DNA of 64,000 nt. It comes from Pantoea rodasii. Lineage in GTDB: Bacteria > Pseudomonadota > Gammaproteobacteria > Enterobacterales > Enterobacteriaceae. Under the pieces are notes generated by a model that made no database searches, was not told the origin of the DNA, and was given only the letters and a program-made list of their open reading frames with translations. The DNA lies in contig NZ_MLFP01000002.1 of the NCBI RefSeq assembly GCF_002095465.1, positions 390,505-454,504 on the forward strand. Reading direction: 5' to 3'. Positions 17,977 to 27,483 of the stretch are shown here, in pieces. Made by a program: the position numbers and the translations under genes. Every line of letters starts with the position of its first letter. Position 1 is the stretch's first letter.

Positions 17977-20274
17977 ATGAAATGGATTTGCTCTATTAGC
18001 CTCGCTGTCACACTTGCCATGCAGCCTGCCTTCGCAGATGACCTGTTTGGCCCCCATCCGATGACTGAACAGGCGCGCGACGCCTTTGTAAACCAACTGC
18101 TCGGCAAAATGACCCTTGATGAAAAAATCGGGCAAATGCGTTTGATCAGCGTAGGACCAGACACGCCGAAAGAGGCGGTGCGTGACATGATTCAGCACGG
18201 TCAGGTTGGCGCGATATTCAATACCGTGACACGCCAGGATATCCGCGCGATGCAGGATCAGGTGATGCAACTCAGTCGCCTAAAAATTCCATTGTTCTTC
18301 GCCTATGACGTGGTGCACGGTCAGCGCACCATCTTCCCGATCCCGCTCGGCCTGGCGGCCAGCTGGGATCTCGATGCGATTGGTGAAGTAGGGCGCATCT
18401 CCGCTTATGAAGCGGCCGACGATGGCCTCAATATGACCTGGGCACCGATGGTGGATGTTACCCGCGAACCGCGTTGGGGACGCGTGTCTGAAGGCTTCGG
18501 TGAAGACACCTTCTTGTCCTCGCAAATGGGCAGCGCGATGGTGAAATCCATGCAGGGCAAAAGCGCCGCCGACCGTTATTCGATCATGACCAGCGTGAAA
18601 CACTTCGCAGCCTATGGCGCAGTGGAGGGCGGGCGTGATTACAACACCGTCGACATGAGCCCACAGCGTCTGTTCCAGGACTATCTGCCACCGTACAAAG
18701 CGTCATTGGATGCGGGCAGCGGCGGCGTGATGGTGGCGCTCAACTCACTGAACGGCACGCCTGCCACAGCGGATGGCTGGTTGCTGAAAGATCTGCTGCG
18801 CGGTGAATGGAAATTCAAAGGCATCACCATCAGCGATCACGGTGCGATCAAAGAGCTGCTAAAACACGGCGTGGCCAGCGATCCGCAGGATGCGGTGCGC
18901 ATTGCGCTGAAGTCCGGCATCGACATGAGCATGAGCGATGAGTACTACAGCAAATATCTGCCGGGCCTGGTGAAAAGCGGCGCGGTGAGCATGGCGGAAA
19001 TCGACGATGCGGCGCGCCACGTGCTGAACGTCAAATATGATATGGGCTTGTTCAACGATCCTTACAGCCATTTAGGGCCGAAAGAGAGCGATCCGCAGGA
19101 CACCAATGCCGAGAGTCGTTTGCATCGTGCCGAAGCGCGTGACGTGGCGCGTAAGAGCATTGTGCTGCTGAAAAACTGGCATGAAACCTTGCCGCTGAAG
19201 AAAGACGCGACGGTGGCGCTCGTTGGGCCATTGGCCGACAGCCAGCGCGACATCATGGGCAGCTGGTCAGCCGCGGGCCTGGCGAAGCAGTCGATTCCGC
19301 TGTTGCAGGGCGTGCGCAATGCGATGGCCGGCAAAGGCACGGTGCTGTATGCCAAAGGGGCTAACATCACCGATAACAAAGGCATTCAGGACTTCCTCAA
19401 CCTTTACGAGCAGGCAGTGAGCGTGGATAAGCGCTCGCCGCAGGAACTGATCGATGAAGCGGTCGCCCAGGCGAAGAAAGCCGATGTGGTTGTCGCCGCC
19501 GTGGGTGAAGCGCAGGGCATGGCGCATGAAGCGTCAAGCCGCAGCGATCTGGTGATCCCGCCAAGCCAGCAAAAACTGCTGGCGGCATTGAAAGCCACCG
19601 GCAAGCCGCTGGTGATAGTGCTGATGAATGGTCGTCCGCTGACGGTGGTCAACGAAGATCACATGGCTGATGCGATGGTGGAAACCTGGTTCAGCGGCAC
19701 CGAAGGCGGTAACGCGATTGCCGACGTGCTGTTTGGCGATTACAACCCATCGGGCAAGCTGCCGATGTCCTTCCCGCGTTCCGTGGGACAACTGCCGATT
19801 TACTACAACCATTTGCCAACCGGGCGTCCGTATAACTTCGCCAAGCCGAACAAGTACACCTCGCATTATTATGATGCGGTGAACGGTCCACTCTATCCGT
19901 TTGGTTACGGCCTGAGCTACACCACCTTTACGGTGTCACCGGTGAAGATGTCTGCGAAAACCATGCCGCGTAACGGCACAGTTGACGCGAGCGTTACCGT
20001 CACCAACACCGGCAAACGTGATGGTGCCACGGTGGTGCAGATGTATCTCAACGATCCGGTGGCCAGCATCAGTCGTCCGGTGCAGGAGCTGCGAGGCTTC
20101 AAACGCATCATGCTGAAAGCGGGCGAGTCGCAGACCGTGAGCTTTAAGATTGACGTCGACGCGCTGAAATTCTGGAATCAGAAAATGCAGCAGGTGGCTG
20201 AGCCAGGCAAATTCAACGTGATGATTGGCCTCGATTCGGTGCGCACTCAGGATGGGCAGTTTGATTATCTGTAA
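17977..20274 (+). CDS. bglX: Periplasmic beta-glucosidase BglX
   Basis: A 765-residue secreted glycoside hydrolase family 3 enzyme, the same length as E. coli BglX. The signal peptide is residues 1-20 (ending PAFA). The N-terminal TIM-barrel domain carries the nucleophile region GITISDHGAI with Asp287. A second alpha/beta domain follows, and a fibronectin type III-like domain closes the protein (VTVTNTGKRDGATVVQMYLN). It releases glucose from beta-glucosides in the periplasm. The ATG at 17977 was chosen because it starts the signal peptide; 20 upstream codons in frame are not family-like. It ends at a strong hairpin. Confidence 0.95.
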   Translation: MKWICSISLAVTLAMQPAFADDLFGPHPMTEQARDAFVNQLLGKMTLDEKIGQMRLISVGPDTPKEAVRDMIQHGQVGAIFNTVTRQDIRAMQDQVMQLSRLKIPLFFAYDVVHGQRTIFPIPLGLAASWDLDAIGEVGRISAYEAADDGLNMTWAPMVDVTREPRWGRVSEGFGEDTFLSSQMGSAMVKSMQGKSAADRYSIMTSVKHFAAYGAVEGGRDYNTVDMSPQRLFQDYLPPYKASLDAGSGGVMVALNSLNGTPATADGWLLKDLLRGEWKFKGITISDHGAIKELLKHGVASDPQDAVRIALKSGIDMSMSDEYYSKYLPGLVKSGAVSMAEIDDAARHVLNVKYDMGLFNDPYSHLGPKESDPQDTNAESRLHRAEARDVARKSIVLLKNWHETLPLKKDATVALVGPLADSQRDIMGSWSAAGLAKQSIPLLQGVRNAMAGKGTVLYAKGANITDNKGIQDFLNLYEQAVSVDKRSPQELIDEAVAQAKKADVVVAAVGEAQGMAHEASSRSDLVIPPSQQKLLAALKATGKPLVIVLMNGRPLTVVNEDHMADAMVETWFSGTEGGNAIADVLFGDYNPSGKLPMSFPRSVGQLPIYYNHLPTGRPYNFAKPNKYTSHYYDAVNGPLYPFGYGLSYTTFTVSPVKMSAKTMPRNGTVDASVTVTNTGKRDGATVVQMYLNDPVASISRPVQELRGFKRIMLKAGESQTVSFKIDVDALKFWNQKMQQVAEPGKFNVMIGLDSVRTQDGQFDYL

Positions 20275-20300
20275 GCGTTAGCATTTAGTAGATTGTGTAG

Positions 20301-20332
20301 CGGTGCGATTTATCATGCGATAAATCGCACCG
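20301..20332 (+). terminator. Hairpin downstream of bglX
   Basis: Perfect 14-bp arms CGGTGCGATTTATC (20301-20314) and GATAAATCGCACCG (20319-20332) surround a 4-base loop. The sequence after it, TCTCCCCT, is pyrimidine-rich but not a pure T run. Confidence 0.7.
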
Positions 20333-20394
20333 TCTCCCCTCGCAGTATATGATATGCCCGAGATCATTCTGCCAACGGGCATAATCCAGACGCC

Positions 20395-21258
20395 ATGAAC
20401 CTCCGTAACCGCATCCAACAGCAAGTCTTTCGTCTTAATGGCCTCGCGCTGAACGAATTCGATATCTCGCAGCCGCTCGGCGATCCGGGCTTATTTGGTC
20501 CCGATCACGTGATCTGGCGTGTGCACGGCGATTTTCCATCGATGCTGTGCGGCGGCATCAGCGCACTCATGCTGCAAATGCTGCATCCGGCGGCGCTGGC
20601 GGGCGTGTGGGATCACTCCAACTTTCGTCAGGACATGCTGGGCCGTTTACGGCGCACCAGCCAGTTCATCGCCGTGACCACTTTTGGTAACACGCAGGAT
20701 GCCAACATTCTGATTGAACGCGTTAAACGCATTCATCTGCGCGTCACCGGTATCGATAACGCCGGGCAACCTTATGCCGCCAGCGATCCGCATCTGCTCA
20801 CTTGGGTGCACGTGGCGGAAACCAGCCGCTTCCTCGCCGCTCATCTGCGCTACAAGAATCCGCAACTCTCGCTGGCGGAGCAGGATCGTTATTACGACGA
20901 AGCGGCGCTGATCGCTGAAGCGTTGGGTGCGGAAAAGGTGCCCAAAACAGTACAGGCGGTGGAAGCCTATTTGCAGGCAATGCGACCTGAGCTGATTTGC
21001 GATGAACGTACGCTGGAAGTGATGCAGTTGCTGATCAATGCCCCGGCACCCAGTTGGCAGGCGAAACCAGCAATGCACGTGATGCTCAAAGCGGGCATGG
21101 GCTTACTGCCGGAGTGGGCACAACAGCAAATTCAGCAGCCGATTAGCCCGCTGACGCAGTGGAGGGTTGATAAGGAAATTGCGGTGATCGCCGGGCTGCT
21201 GCGTTGGTCGATTCAGCGCGGGGCTTATTCCCGCGCTATGCAACGTATGGGGCGTTGA
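20395..21258 (+). CDS. Oxygenase MpaB/DUF2236 family protein
   Basis: A 287-residue soluble alpha-helical protein of the DUF2236 (MpaB/latex-clearing-protein-like) family. The family haem-pocket elements are visible: LQMLHPAALAGVWDHSNF near residue 62, RRTSQFIAVTTFG, and LTWVHVAETSRFLAAH with the conserved His. Relatives bind b-type haem and act as oxygenases or peroxidases on hydrophobic substrates; the bacterial single-domain members are uncharacterised. No signal peptide is visible. It is likely a single-gene unit facing the small membrane-protein gene with a 2-base gap. Confidence 0.75.
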   Translation: MNLRNRIQQQVFRLNGLALNEFDISQPLGDPGLFGPDHVIWRVHGDFPSMLCGGISALMLQMLHPAALAGVWDHSNFRQDMLGRLRRTSQFIAVTTFGNTQDANILIERVKRIHLRVTGIDNAGQPYAASDPHLLTWVHVAETSRFLAAHLRYKNPQLSLAEQDRYYDEAALIAEALGAEKVPKTVQAVEAYLQAMRPELICDERTLEVMQLLINAPAPSWQAKPAMHVMLKAGMGLLPEWAQQQIQQPISPLTQWRVDKEIAVIAGLLRWSIQRGAYSRAMQRMGR

Positions 21259-21260
21259 GG

Positions 21261-21554
21261 CTACAAATGCAGCTCGTCCTGCTTTTTGGTGTAGGTGCGC
21301 GGCGTGCGCGCTTCACGTTTTAGCGTGAGCAGACGCTGCTGATAATGATGGAACAGCATCCCCAGTCCTAACCCCATCAGCGCTAAAGGCAGCAAACTGT
21401 AATAAATGTCGAGGGGTAGCAACACCAACAGGGCTGCACCGCCAAGCATGATGGTCAGCGCTGACATCACCCACGTGTAGCGAATAAACAGCCACACCAA
21501 AATCGCGAAAATCACAATATCGCGCAGATTTAAATCCAGGTTTTGCAGCACCAT
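21261..21554 (-). CDS. Small inner-membrane protein of unknown function
   Basis: About 97 residues with three hydrophobic segments (DIVIFAILVWLFIRY; MSALTIMLGGAALLVLL; LLPLALMGLGLGMLFH). A basic hydrophilic C-terminal tail follows, ending KKQDELHL. I chose the ATG at 21552-21554 because GGAG lies nine bases upstream. In-frame ATGs at 21569 and 21671 would add residues that do not look like protein, and the former has no ribosome site. I do not recognise the family. Confidence 0.55.
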   Translation of the reverse strand: MVLQNLDLNLRDIVIFAILVWLFIRYTWVMSALTIMLGGAALLVLLPLDIYYSLLPLALMGLGLGMLFHHYQQRLLTLKREARTPRTYTKKQDELHL

Positions 21555-21779
21555 GCGAGTCGGCTCCATGAGGAGGAATGTGCAGACAATAGCATGCGAA
21601 GCGGCAAAATAATCGCGATATAATTTGATGTTTGCAAGGGCATCCTGCTGGCATTCATCAGCATCATTCACGTGTTATATCTGCACTTTGAGAGTTTTAC
21701 CCTTGTGTCATGGGGTGCGAGTGCCGATCCTGCTCTATTCTCAGGGAATATGGATCCCTCAAGGCTTTGTCGAGGCGTT

Positions 21780-22889
21780 ATGACACACCAACCTCTGATT
21801 GCTGAGGTGCCCAATCAGCAAAACACACTCACCGCCATCGTCGAACAGGATGCGCGCACGGCCTACTTCTACATCTGGCCAAACGATCTGTTTCGCAGCC
21901 AGTATGCGGTGCGCGGCTGCTGGCTGCGCAATCTGCTGCCTGCCCCGGCGCGTGAAGATCGTGAAGCGATGGAGCAGGGCATTGCGCCGCTGTTGAGCGC
22001 AGAGTATTGCCGCACCTTAGAAGCGGAACCGATGCTCGATCCTGCCGGTTTACAGATCCTGTGGGAGCCGAGTGATGACGGTGCCGCGTTGTGGTATTAC
22101 GGCCAGCTGCTGGCCGTAATACCCGGCTGGAGCCTGTATCAGGACAAACAGGTGAGCTTCTCTGCCGGCTGCATCAAGGAAAATCGCCTGACCGCGCCGC
22201 TCGGCTCGGCTTCCACCAATGATTACTACGCGCGCGCCGAACAGCAGCGCCACTTCTGGCGTGACTGGCATGATGGTCATTTGTGGGATGTGGTGCAGCG
22301 CGAGCTGATGCAGTGCTATCAGGCGCAGTTTGGCGAGTCGGTGAAGTATTACGCCATCGATCAGGGTAGCTGGCCGCCTATGGCTATCTCTCAGCACTGG
22401 CACAATGGCGTGTGGTATTTTCTCACCCTTGGCATGGGGATTCGCCCGATGCCGCAGGTCGATTATCTGTTTGATGAGCTGGCTCCGCAGTATCGTCGCG
22501 TAGAGCTGGCGATGGCGGTGGACGGCGAAGTGATGACCGAAGCCAATGCGGTGCAGATGGCCAGCGCGCTGGCGGAATTTGCACACTTGCCATGGGCGCG
22601 TCTGACGTGGATTGGCGAAGGGCACACGCTGGCCTCCGAAGTGGCGCCGGTGGGCTTCGAGAGTTTCCTGCTGGCGAATGGTTTAGCGCCGGAAGTTGCC
22701 CAGTTTCGACTGCCGAAGCGCGATGGCGATCGCCCCAATCTGCTGTGGGCTACACCGATCACTGAGGCAGAGCGACAGTTTGCTCAGGCAGACGATCGTG
22801 GCGGCCAGCAGCTGTTGCAGCGCTTGCAGACGGAAGGCAACGACCACGTGTTCCGACCGCGTCAGGAAGTGGTCGATCCGCCGCAATAA
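21780..22889 (+). CDS. SUFU (suppressor of fused)-domain protein
   Basis: A 369-residue cytoplasmic protein. The central part has the bacterial SUFU-like pattern: HWHNGVWYFLTLGMGIRPMP, then QYRRVELAMAVDGEV and LPWARLTWIGEGHTL. The N-terminal segment (QDARTAYFYIWPNDLF) resembles a DUF4279/immunity-like domain. SUFU-fold proteins in bacteria are often found as immunity proteins to polymorphic toxins, but no toxin gene is next to this one, so its role is open. The start ATG at 21780 has GAGG five bases upstream; the open frame extends 36 codons further without family resemblance. A hairpin (22897-22914) follows. Confidence 0.65.
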   Translation: MTHQPLIAEVPNQQNTLTAIVEQDARTAYFYIWPNDLFRSQYAVRGCWLRNLLPAPAREDREAMEQGIAPLLSAEYCRTLEAEPMLDPAGLQILWEPSDDGAALWYYGQLLAVIPGWSLYQDKQVSFSAGCIKENRLTAPLGSASTNDYYARAEQQRHFWRDWHDGHLWDVVQRELMQCYQAQFGESVKYYAIDQGSWPPMAISQHWHNGVWYFLTLGMGIRPMPQVDYLFDELAPQYRRVELAMAVDGEVMTEANAVQMASALAEFAHLPWARLTWIGEGHTLASEVAPVGFESFLLANGLAPEVAQFRLPKRDGDRPNLLWATPITEAERQFAQADDRGGQQLLQRLQTEGNDHVFRPRQEVVDPPQ

Positions 22890-22896
22890 CCTGCTG

Positions 22897-22914
22897 TGCG
22901 GGCATTTGCCCGCA
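22897..22914 (+). terminator. Short GC hairpin after the SUFU gene
   Basis: TGCGGGC (22897-22903) pairs with GCCCGCA (22908-22914) around ATTT. There is no T tract, so it may be only a weak or rho-assisted stop. Confidence 0.4.
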
Positions 22915-22978
22915 ACCTGGCTAAGTAAGCGCAGCGTTACTAACCCACCTAATGATCACCGAAATCAACTATTTGTAT

Positions 22979-23000
22979 TTTTGTGATCTGGCTCACCTCA
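22979..23000 (+). promoter_or_regulatory. CRP-cAMP binding site candidate
   Basis: TGTGA (22982-22986), six bases, then TCACC (22993-22997): one mismatch to the CRP palindrome TGTGA-N6-TCACA, with a T-rich left flank. It lies about 70 bases before the chemoreceptor start codon. Enterobacterial chemotaxis genes are commonly under catabolite control, which makes the site plausible. Confidence 0.6.
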
Positions 23001-23065
23001 AGTTCCTCTGTAACACGCCGTTAACCTCGATCAGGCAACTCGCCAACCAGGGTAAGGGCATTACG

Positions 23066-24961
23066 ATGTTAAAAACAACGCAATCACGTTTTACTGCGAC
23101 GCTTGTCGCCTTCTTTGTTGTCCTGATGCTGGTCACGGTGGTGGTGATCAATCAGTTTATTGCACCGCAGTTAAGCCAAAACGAAAGCCGATTAGTGCGT
23201 TATGAAGTTGACGGACTGGCGGGACGTATTGTTGAGCAGATGAACCGCGTACAGGCGCAGCAGCGTGCCATTACCGAAGCCGCAAGCGTGATGGACAGCG
23301 CGGCTATCGACAGCTTGCTACCTGCGCTGGTGAACCAGTATCAGGACAGCAACGTGTTTGGCGGCGGTATCTGGCCACTGCCTAATCGTCGCGATCCGGC
23401 GAAGGAAAAAGACAGTTCGTTCTTCGCCCGTAATGCCAGCAATCAGTTGCAGGTCAATACCTACTGGAACTCAGATGCGGCCGACAAATACTGGGAGCAG
23501 CCGTGGTACAAAGACGGCATGGCTGCCGCCAAAGGGCAGTGCGCCTGGGCCAAAGCGTATCAGGATGCGGCCAGCCCGCAGCCACGTACTAACTGTGCGA
23601 TGGCGATTTATCGTGACGGCACGGTGTGGGGCGTATCGACCATCGACGTGACGCTCGGCTTCTTCAATCAGCTGGCGAAACAGATGGGTGATGCGATCCA
23701 AGGCCGTGTGCTGATCGTTGAAGCCGATGGCAAAGTGGTGGGTAACGCCGCGCTGCTGGACGGTGCGCCGAAGCTGGAAAATCTCTCTGATACCCAGTTG
23801 CCAATGGCTTCAGCATTGAAAGGATTGTTAGCGCAGGCAGGTAATCAGCCTACGCAAACGACGTTTAAAGGCGAGGATGGCGAACATACGCTGTTCCTGC
23901 AGGCGATTGCCGGTAGCCCGTGGTATCTCGCCAGCGATGTGCCATCCAGCCTGTTGGATGCACAAACCCACAGCATGCTGACCCGCCTCGGTCTGGTGCA
24001 GATTCCGCTGGCGGTGATCCTGCTGCTGGTGCTGCTCGGCTTTGTGCGCGCGATGATGAAACGCCTCAGCCTGCTGAACCGCAACATCGAAGCCCTGTCG
24101 ACTGGCGGCGCGGATTTAACTCAGCGTCTGCCTGCCAGCAACAGCCCGGAATTTAATGCAGTGGCACAAAGCTTTAACCAGTTCATTGAATATCTGCAAG
24201 GGCTTATGCGTCAGGTTGGCGACAGCGCGCTGGCGATCACTGCGGCCTCGCGTGAGATCGCGACAGGTAACGCGGACCTCTCCGCACGGACCGAATCGCA
24301 GGCCAGTTCGATTGTAGAAACCGCAGCCTCGATGGAACAGCTGACCGGCACCGTGCGCCAGAACGCCGACAACGCCACCCACGCTAACCAGCTGGCGGAT
24401 GGCGCGTCACAGGTTGCGGCACGCGGAACCGAAGTGGTGCGCCAGGTGGTCAGCACCATGGGCGCGATTAACCATTCATCGCGCAAAGTGGTGGATATCA
24501 TTAGCGTGATTGACAGCATCGCCTTCCAGACCAATATCCTCGCACTTAACGCGGCGGTGGAAGCGGCACGTGCGGGCGAGCAGGGGCGTGGATTTGCCGT
24601 GGTGGCGTCAGAAGTGCGCAATCTGGCGCAGCGCTCCGCTAACTCGGCGCGTGAGATTAAGAAGCTGATTGAGAAGTCGGTGGCGAATATCGACACCGGC
24701 AGCGAATTGGTTGAACAAGCCGGGCAGACCATGGATGAGCTGATGCAGGGCGTGAGCAGCGTGACGACGTTGATGAGCGAAATCATGTCTGCCAGCCGCG
24801 AGCAGAGTATGGGGATCGAGCAGGTTAACCTGGCGATCACCCAGCTGGATGGCAGCACCCAGCAGAACGCCGCGCTGGTCGAGCAGGTGTCGGCTGCAGC
24901 GCGCGCAATGGAAGAGCAGAGCGTGCAGCTGGAGCTGGTGGTGCAGAGCTTTAAGCTTTAA
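23066..24961 (+). CDS. Methyl-accepting chemotaxis protein
   Basis: A 631-residue transmembrane chemoreceptor. TM1 is residues about 12-32. The periplasmic sensor is about 270 residues, longer than the Tar-type four-helix domain and resembling a Cache-type ligand domain ([29 protein letters not shown]). TM2 is about 304-330, followed by HAMP and the signalling coiled coil. The hairpin tip [20 protein letters not shown], near residues 484-503, contacts CheA/CheW. The C-terminus ends VVQSFKL and lacks a NWETF-type CheR-tethering pentapeptide, so it probably relies on other receptors for methylation. Start at ATG 23066 with AAGG upstream. A CRP-like site lies just before it and a terminator after it. 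Confidence 0.92.
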   Translation: MLKTTQSRFTATLVAFFVVLMLVTVVVINQFIAPQLSQNESRLVRYEVDGLAGRIVEQMNRVQAQQRAITEAASVMDSAAIDSLLPALVNQYQDSNVFGGGIWPLPNRRDPAKEKDSSFFARNASNQLQVNTYWNSDAADKYWEQPWYKDGMAAAKGQCAWAKAYQDAASPQPRTNCAMAIYRDGTVWGVSTIDVTLGFFNQLAKQMGDAIQGRVLIVEADGKVVGNAALLDGAPKLENLSDTQLPMASALKGLLAQAGNQPTQTTFKGEDGEHTLFLQAIAGSPWYLASDVPSSLLDAQTHSMLTRLGLVQIPLAVILLLVLLGFVRAMMKRLSLLNRNIEALSTGGADLTQRLPASNSPEFNAVAQSFNQFIEYLQGLMRQVGDSALAITAASREIATGNADLSARTESQASSIVETAASMEQLTGTVRQNADNATHANQLADGASQVAARGTEVVRQVVSTMGAINHSSRKVVDIISVIDSIAFQTNILALNAAVEAARAGEQGRGFAVVASEVRNLAQRSANSAREIKKLIEKSVANIDTGSELVEQAGQTMDELMQGVSSVTTLMSEIMSASREQSMGIEQVNLAITQLDGSTQQNAALVEQVSAAARAMEEQSVQLELVVQSFKL

Positions 24962-25021
24962 TCACCGCAGCAGGCCAGAACCAGGCGCACTCCAAAGGCC
25001 TGGTTAACATGTCCACAACTC

Positions 25022-25055
25022 AAGGCGCACCGTAAAATGGTGCGCCTTTTATTTT
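25022..25055 (+). terminator. Rho-independent terminator of the chemoreceptor gene
   Basis: AAGGCGCACC (25022-25031) pairs with GGTGCGCCTT (25039-25048), followed by TTATTTT. Confidence 0.92.
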
Positions 25056-25232
25056 GGTTAGCGCTGTCAACATATGCCCTTTACGAGGTTGATTACATTT
25101 CGTCGTTACCGCTTTGTCTGATGACTGCTAAGCTTAAAATTCTGCACGTAAGCGCACGGAATGTGCGCGATTTCCTCGGTTTCGGCCTTTGAGGTTGTGT
25201 ACAATAGCTGAGAATTATCTTAAGGAGTTGTC

Positions 25233-25766
25233 ATGCCCGCTATTGAAGTTATCCTCGTTGACCACCTCGATCGTCCCACCGGCAAGATGGAAAAGCTGGA
25301 AGTACATGAGAAAGGATTACTGCATCGTGCGGTGACGGTCTACGTGTTCAATTCGCGCCATGAACTGCTGCTGCAACGTCGTGCTAACGGTAAATATCAC
25401 TGTGGTGGTTTATGGAGCAACACCTGCTGTGGCCATCCCTATCCGCAGGAATCGACCCGTGATGCCGCTGAACGTCGGTTGCGCGAAGAGATGGGGATGC
25501 AACTGTCGTTAACGCCGGTGTTTGAGCTGAGCTATAACCTGCCTCTCAGCAATGGGTTAACCGAGCACGAATATGGCCACGTGTTCTTTGCCATCAGCGA
25601 TGTTGAGCCGAAACTCAATCCTGAAGAGGCGGACGCCTGGTGTTATCGCTCGGTTGAGCAGATTCAGCTGGAAATGCAGGATCGGCCTGAACAATTTACG
25701 CCGTGGTTCCTGCACACCTTCCCGCGCATTCCCCATACGTTTGGCGACTTCCGCCTGACCGCATAA
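25233..25766 (+). CDS. idi: Isopentenyl-diphosphate delta-isomerase (type 1)
   Basis: A 177-residue cytoplasmic Nudix-fold enzyme interconverting IPP and DMAPP, the isoprenoid building blocks. The catalytic Cys lies in SNTCCGHP and the metal and acid residues in the Nudix-like RDAAERRLREEMGM and in LTEHEYGHVFF. The length fits the type 1 family (E. coli 182). The AAGGAG ribosome site is six bases before the ATG. In carotenoid-making Pantoea an idi gene is often inside a crt cluster; here no crt gene is adjacent, so this is the housekeeping copy. Confidence 0.94.
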   Translation: MPAIEVILVDHLDRPTGKMEKLEVHEKGLLHRAVTVYVFNSRHELLLQRRANGKYHCGGLWSNTCCGHPYPQESTRDAAERRLREEMGMQLSLTPVFELSYNLPLSNGLTEHEYGHVFFAISDVEPKLNPEEADAWCYRSVEQIQLEMQDRPEQFTPWFLHTFPRIPHTFGDFRLTA

Positions 25767-25770
25767 AAAA

Positions 25771-25800
25771 AACGCCCCTTTTACGGGGCGTTGTTGTTTA
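25771..25800. terminator. Terminator between idi and the MFS gene
   Basis: AACGCCCC (25771-25778) pairs with GGGGCGTT (25785-25792). An A8 tract on the left and a T-rich right side (TTGTTGTTT) make it usable from both converging genes. Confidence 0.85.
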
Positions 25801-27264
25801 AGTGAAATCCTCCGCATCCACATCGTAGCCTGAGGGCTCCCAGCGAATCGCCAGCAGCGCCAGCAAGCCAATCAGCGGGGCGAGGAAAATCACCCAGAAC
25901 ACGCCGGTGCCGAATGCCGCAACCAGCAGTGGGAATAGGAACAGCGACACGGTTGAACTGCCGCGCATCAGCGTCTGGTTAAAGCCAACACCCACGCCGC
26001 GCAGTGAAGCGGGGTAGCTCAGCGAGGCAAAGGTCATGGTGTGTGAACCCGGACCAAATCCCTGACCAAACAGGAACAGCGCCAGCATAGCAATCGCCAA
26101 TGCCGCCTGTTCGCCGCCTTCCGGACGACCAATCAGCGCCAGACCGAGCAACGCGATGCACTGGCAGCTGTAACCTGCCACCGACATCTTCCACGCGCCG
26201 AGACGCGGCACCAGCCGCACTGCCAGCAAACCCCCGACAAAGGCAAACAGCAGGTTCAGTGCCAGCGACACCAGAATAGTGGTCAACATCGATTGCGCGA
26301 AGAAGCTGGAAATAATCACCGGCAGGCCAAAGGCCACCGCGTTATAAGCAAACGATGAAGCGATGGACGTCACGGTTGCCAGTATGGTTCGACGACGATA
26401 AACACCCTGCAGCAGCGCACCGTAGTTACGCCAGCTGGCTTTGCGTACCGGCTTGGTCTGCGTCAGATCGGCATCTTCGGCCACATGGGCGTTGATGTTG
26501 TAGGAGCGCTGCAGGATCTGCGCGGCGCCGTGCAAATTGCCCTGATTGGCGGCCCACACCGGTGATTCACTCATATACCGGCTGCGAATGGCGATGATTA
26601 ACAACGCAGGGACCGCGCCGAAACCAAGAATCAGCCGCCACAACCAATCGGTGTGACTTTCCGGCAGCACTGCATACAGCAGCAGCACCAGCAGATAGGA
26701 AATACTGATTGCCGCATACCAGGTGGGGCACCACATCGCCACGCTGGCCGCTTTATTTCCTTGCCCGCGCAGTTTTGAAAACTCGGCAAGAAACGCCATC
26801 GCTACCGGGAGATCGATCCCGACGCCCAGCCCCATCACAAAGCGCGCACCACCTAACACGTATTCGTTTGGCGCAAAGGCGCAGGCAAGGGCGGCAACCA
26901 CAAAGAAGAACATATCGGCCATAAACACGCGGTAGCGACCAATTTTGTCGGTGAGATAACCGCCAATCAGCGCTCCCACAATCGCGCCGAAGGTAATCGC
27001 GGAGGCCACCATTCCGGTGCCGGTCGGCGTCAGGTTAAATTCGCGCGTGACATCTTTGATGCCAAAGGCCAGTGCGCCGAGATCGTAAGCATCGAGGAAC
27101 ACACCGCCGAGGGCGATGGCCACCACGATGCGCGCATTGCTGCGTGACTCGTTACTGTTGTTCACGAGATTTGATACGTCAGCCGCGCTGCGTATCCACT
27201 TGGTTTCGCCAGTGGGCGTATTCCCTGCCAGCGCCACGTGCGCCGGAGAAGCTAAGTCGGACAT
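25798..27264 (-). CDS. MFS transporter, sugar/metabolite:H+ symporter type
   Basis: A 488-residue, 12-helix major facilitator. The first helix region GGVFLDAYDLGALAFGI and the loop DKIGRYRVFMADMFFF fit the sugar-porter/aromatic-acid-symporter branch, related to E. coli YaaU and KgtP-like proteins. A long central cytoplasmic loop follows helix 6, and the C-terminal motif is SYPASLRGVGVGFNQ. The substrate cannot be assigned. I use the ATG at 27262-27264 (MSDLASP); a further ATG at 27315 is in frame and neither has a strong ribosome site. It is divergent from osmF. Confidence 0.8.
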   Translation of the reverse strand: MSDLASPAHVALAGNTPTGETKWIRSAADVSNLVNNSNESRSNARIVVAIALGGVFLDAYDLGALAFGIKDVTREFNLTPTGTGMVASAITFGAIVGALIGGYLTDKIGRYRVFMADMFFFVVAALACAFAPNEYVLGGARFVMGLGVGIDLPVAMAFLAEFSKLRGQGNKAASVAMWCPTWYAAISISYLLVLLLYAVLPESHTDWLWRLILGFGAVPALLIIAIRSRYMSESPVWAANQGNLHGAAQILQRSYNINAHVAEDADLTQTKPVRKASWRNYGALLQGVYRRRTILATVTSIASSFAYNAVAFGLPVIISSFFAQSMLTTILVSLALNLLFAFVGGLLAVRLVPRLGAWKMSVAGYSCQCIALLGLALIGRPEGGEQAALAIAMLALFLFGQGFGPGSHTMTFASLSYPASLRGVGVGFNQTLMRGSSTVSLFLFPLLVAAFGTGVFWVIFLAPLIGLLALLAIRWEPSGYDVDAEDFT

Positions 27265-27483
27265 GATGTTATGTATTTTATTGTAAAGGGTGGGCCTATG
27301 AGAATAAGCCGCCATAAACGCTTTAAAAATTCCATTTGGTTATATGTCCTGCGAATAGGTTATAAGCAGTGTGCATTGAATAGCAGAAAAAGCTCGAACT
27401 TAGGCGCTTGACCGCCCCCATCCTGTTTCGCCAGGCTACGCTTGATAGTCACAGACTGAAAAACATAAGCAGAGGACAGCGGC

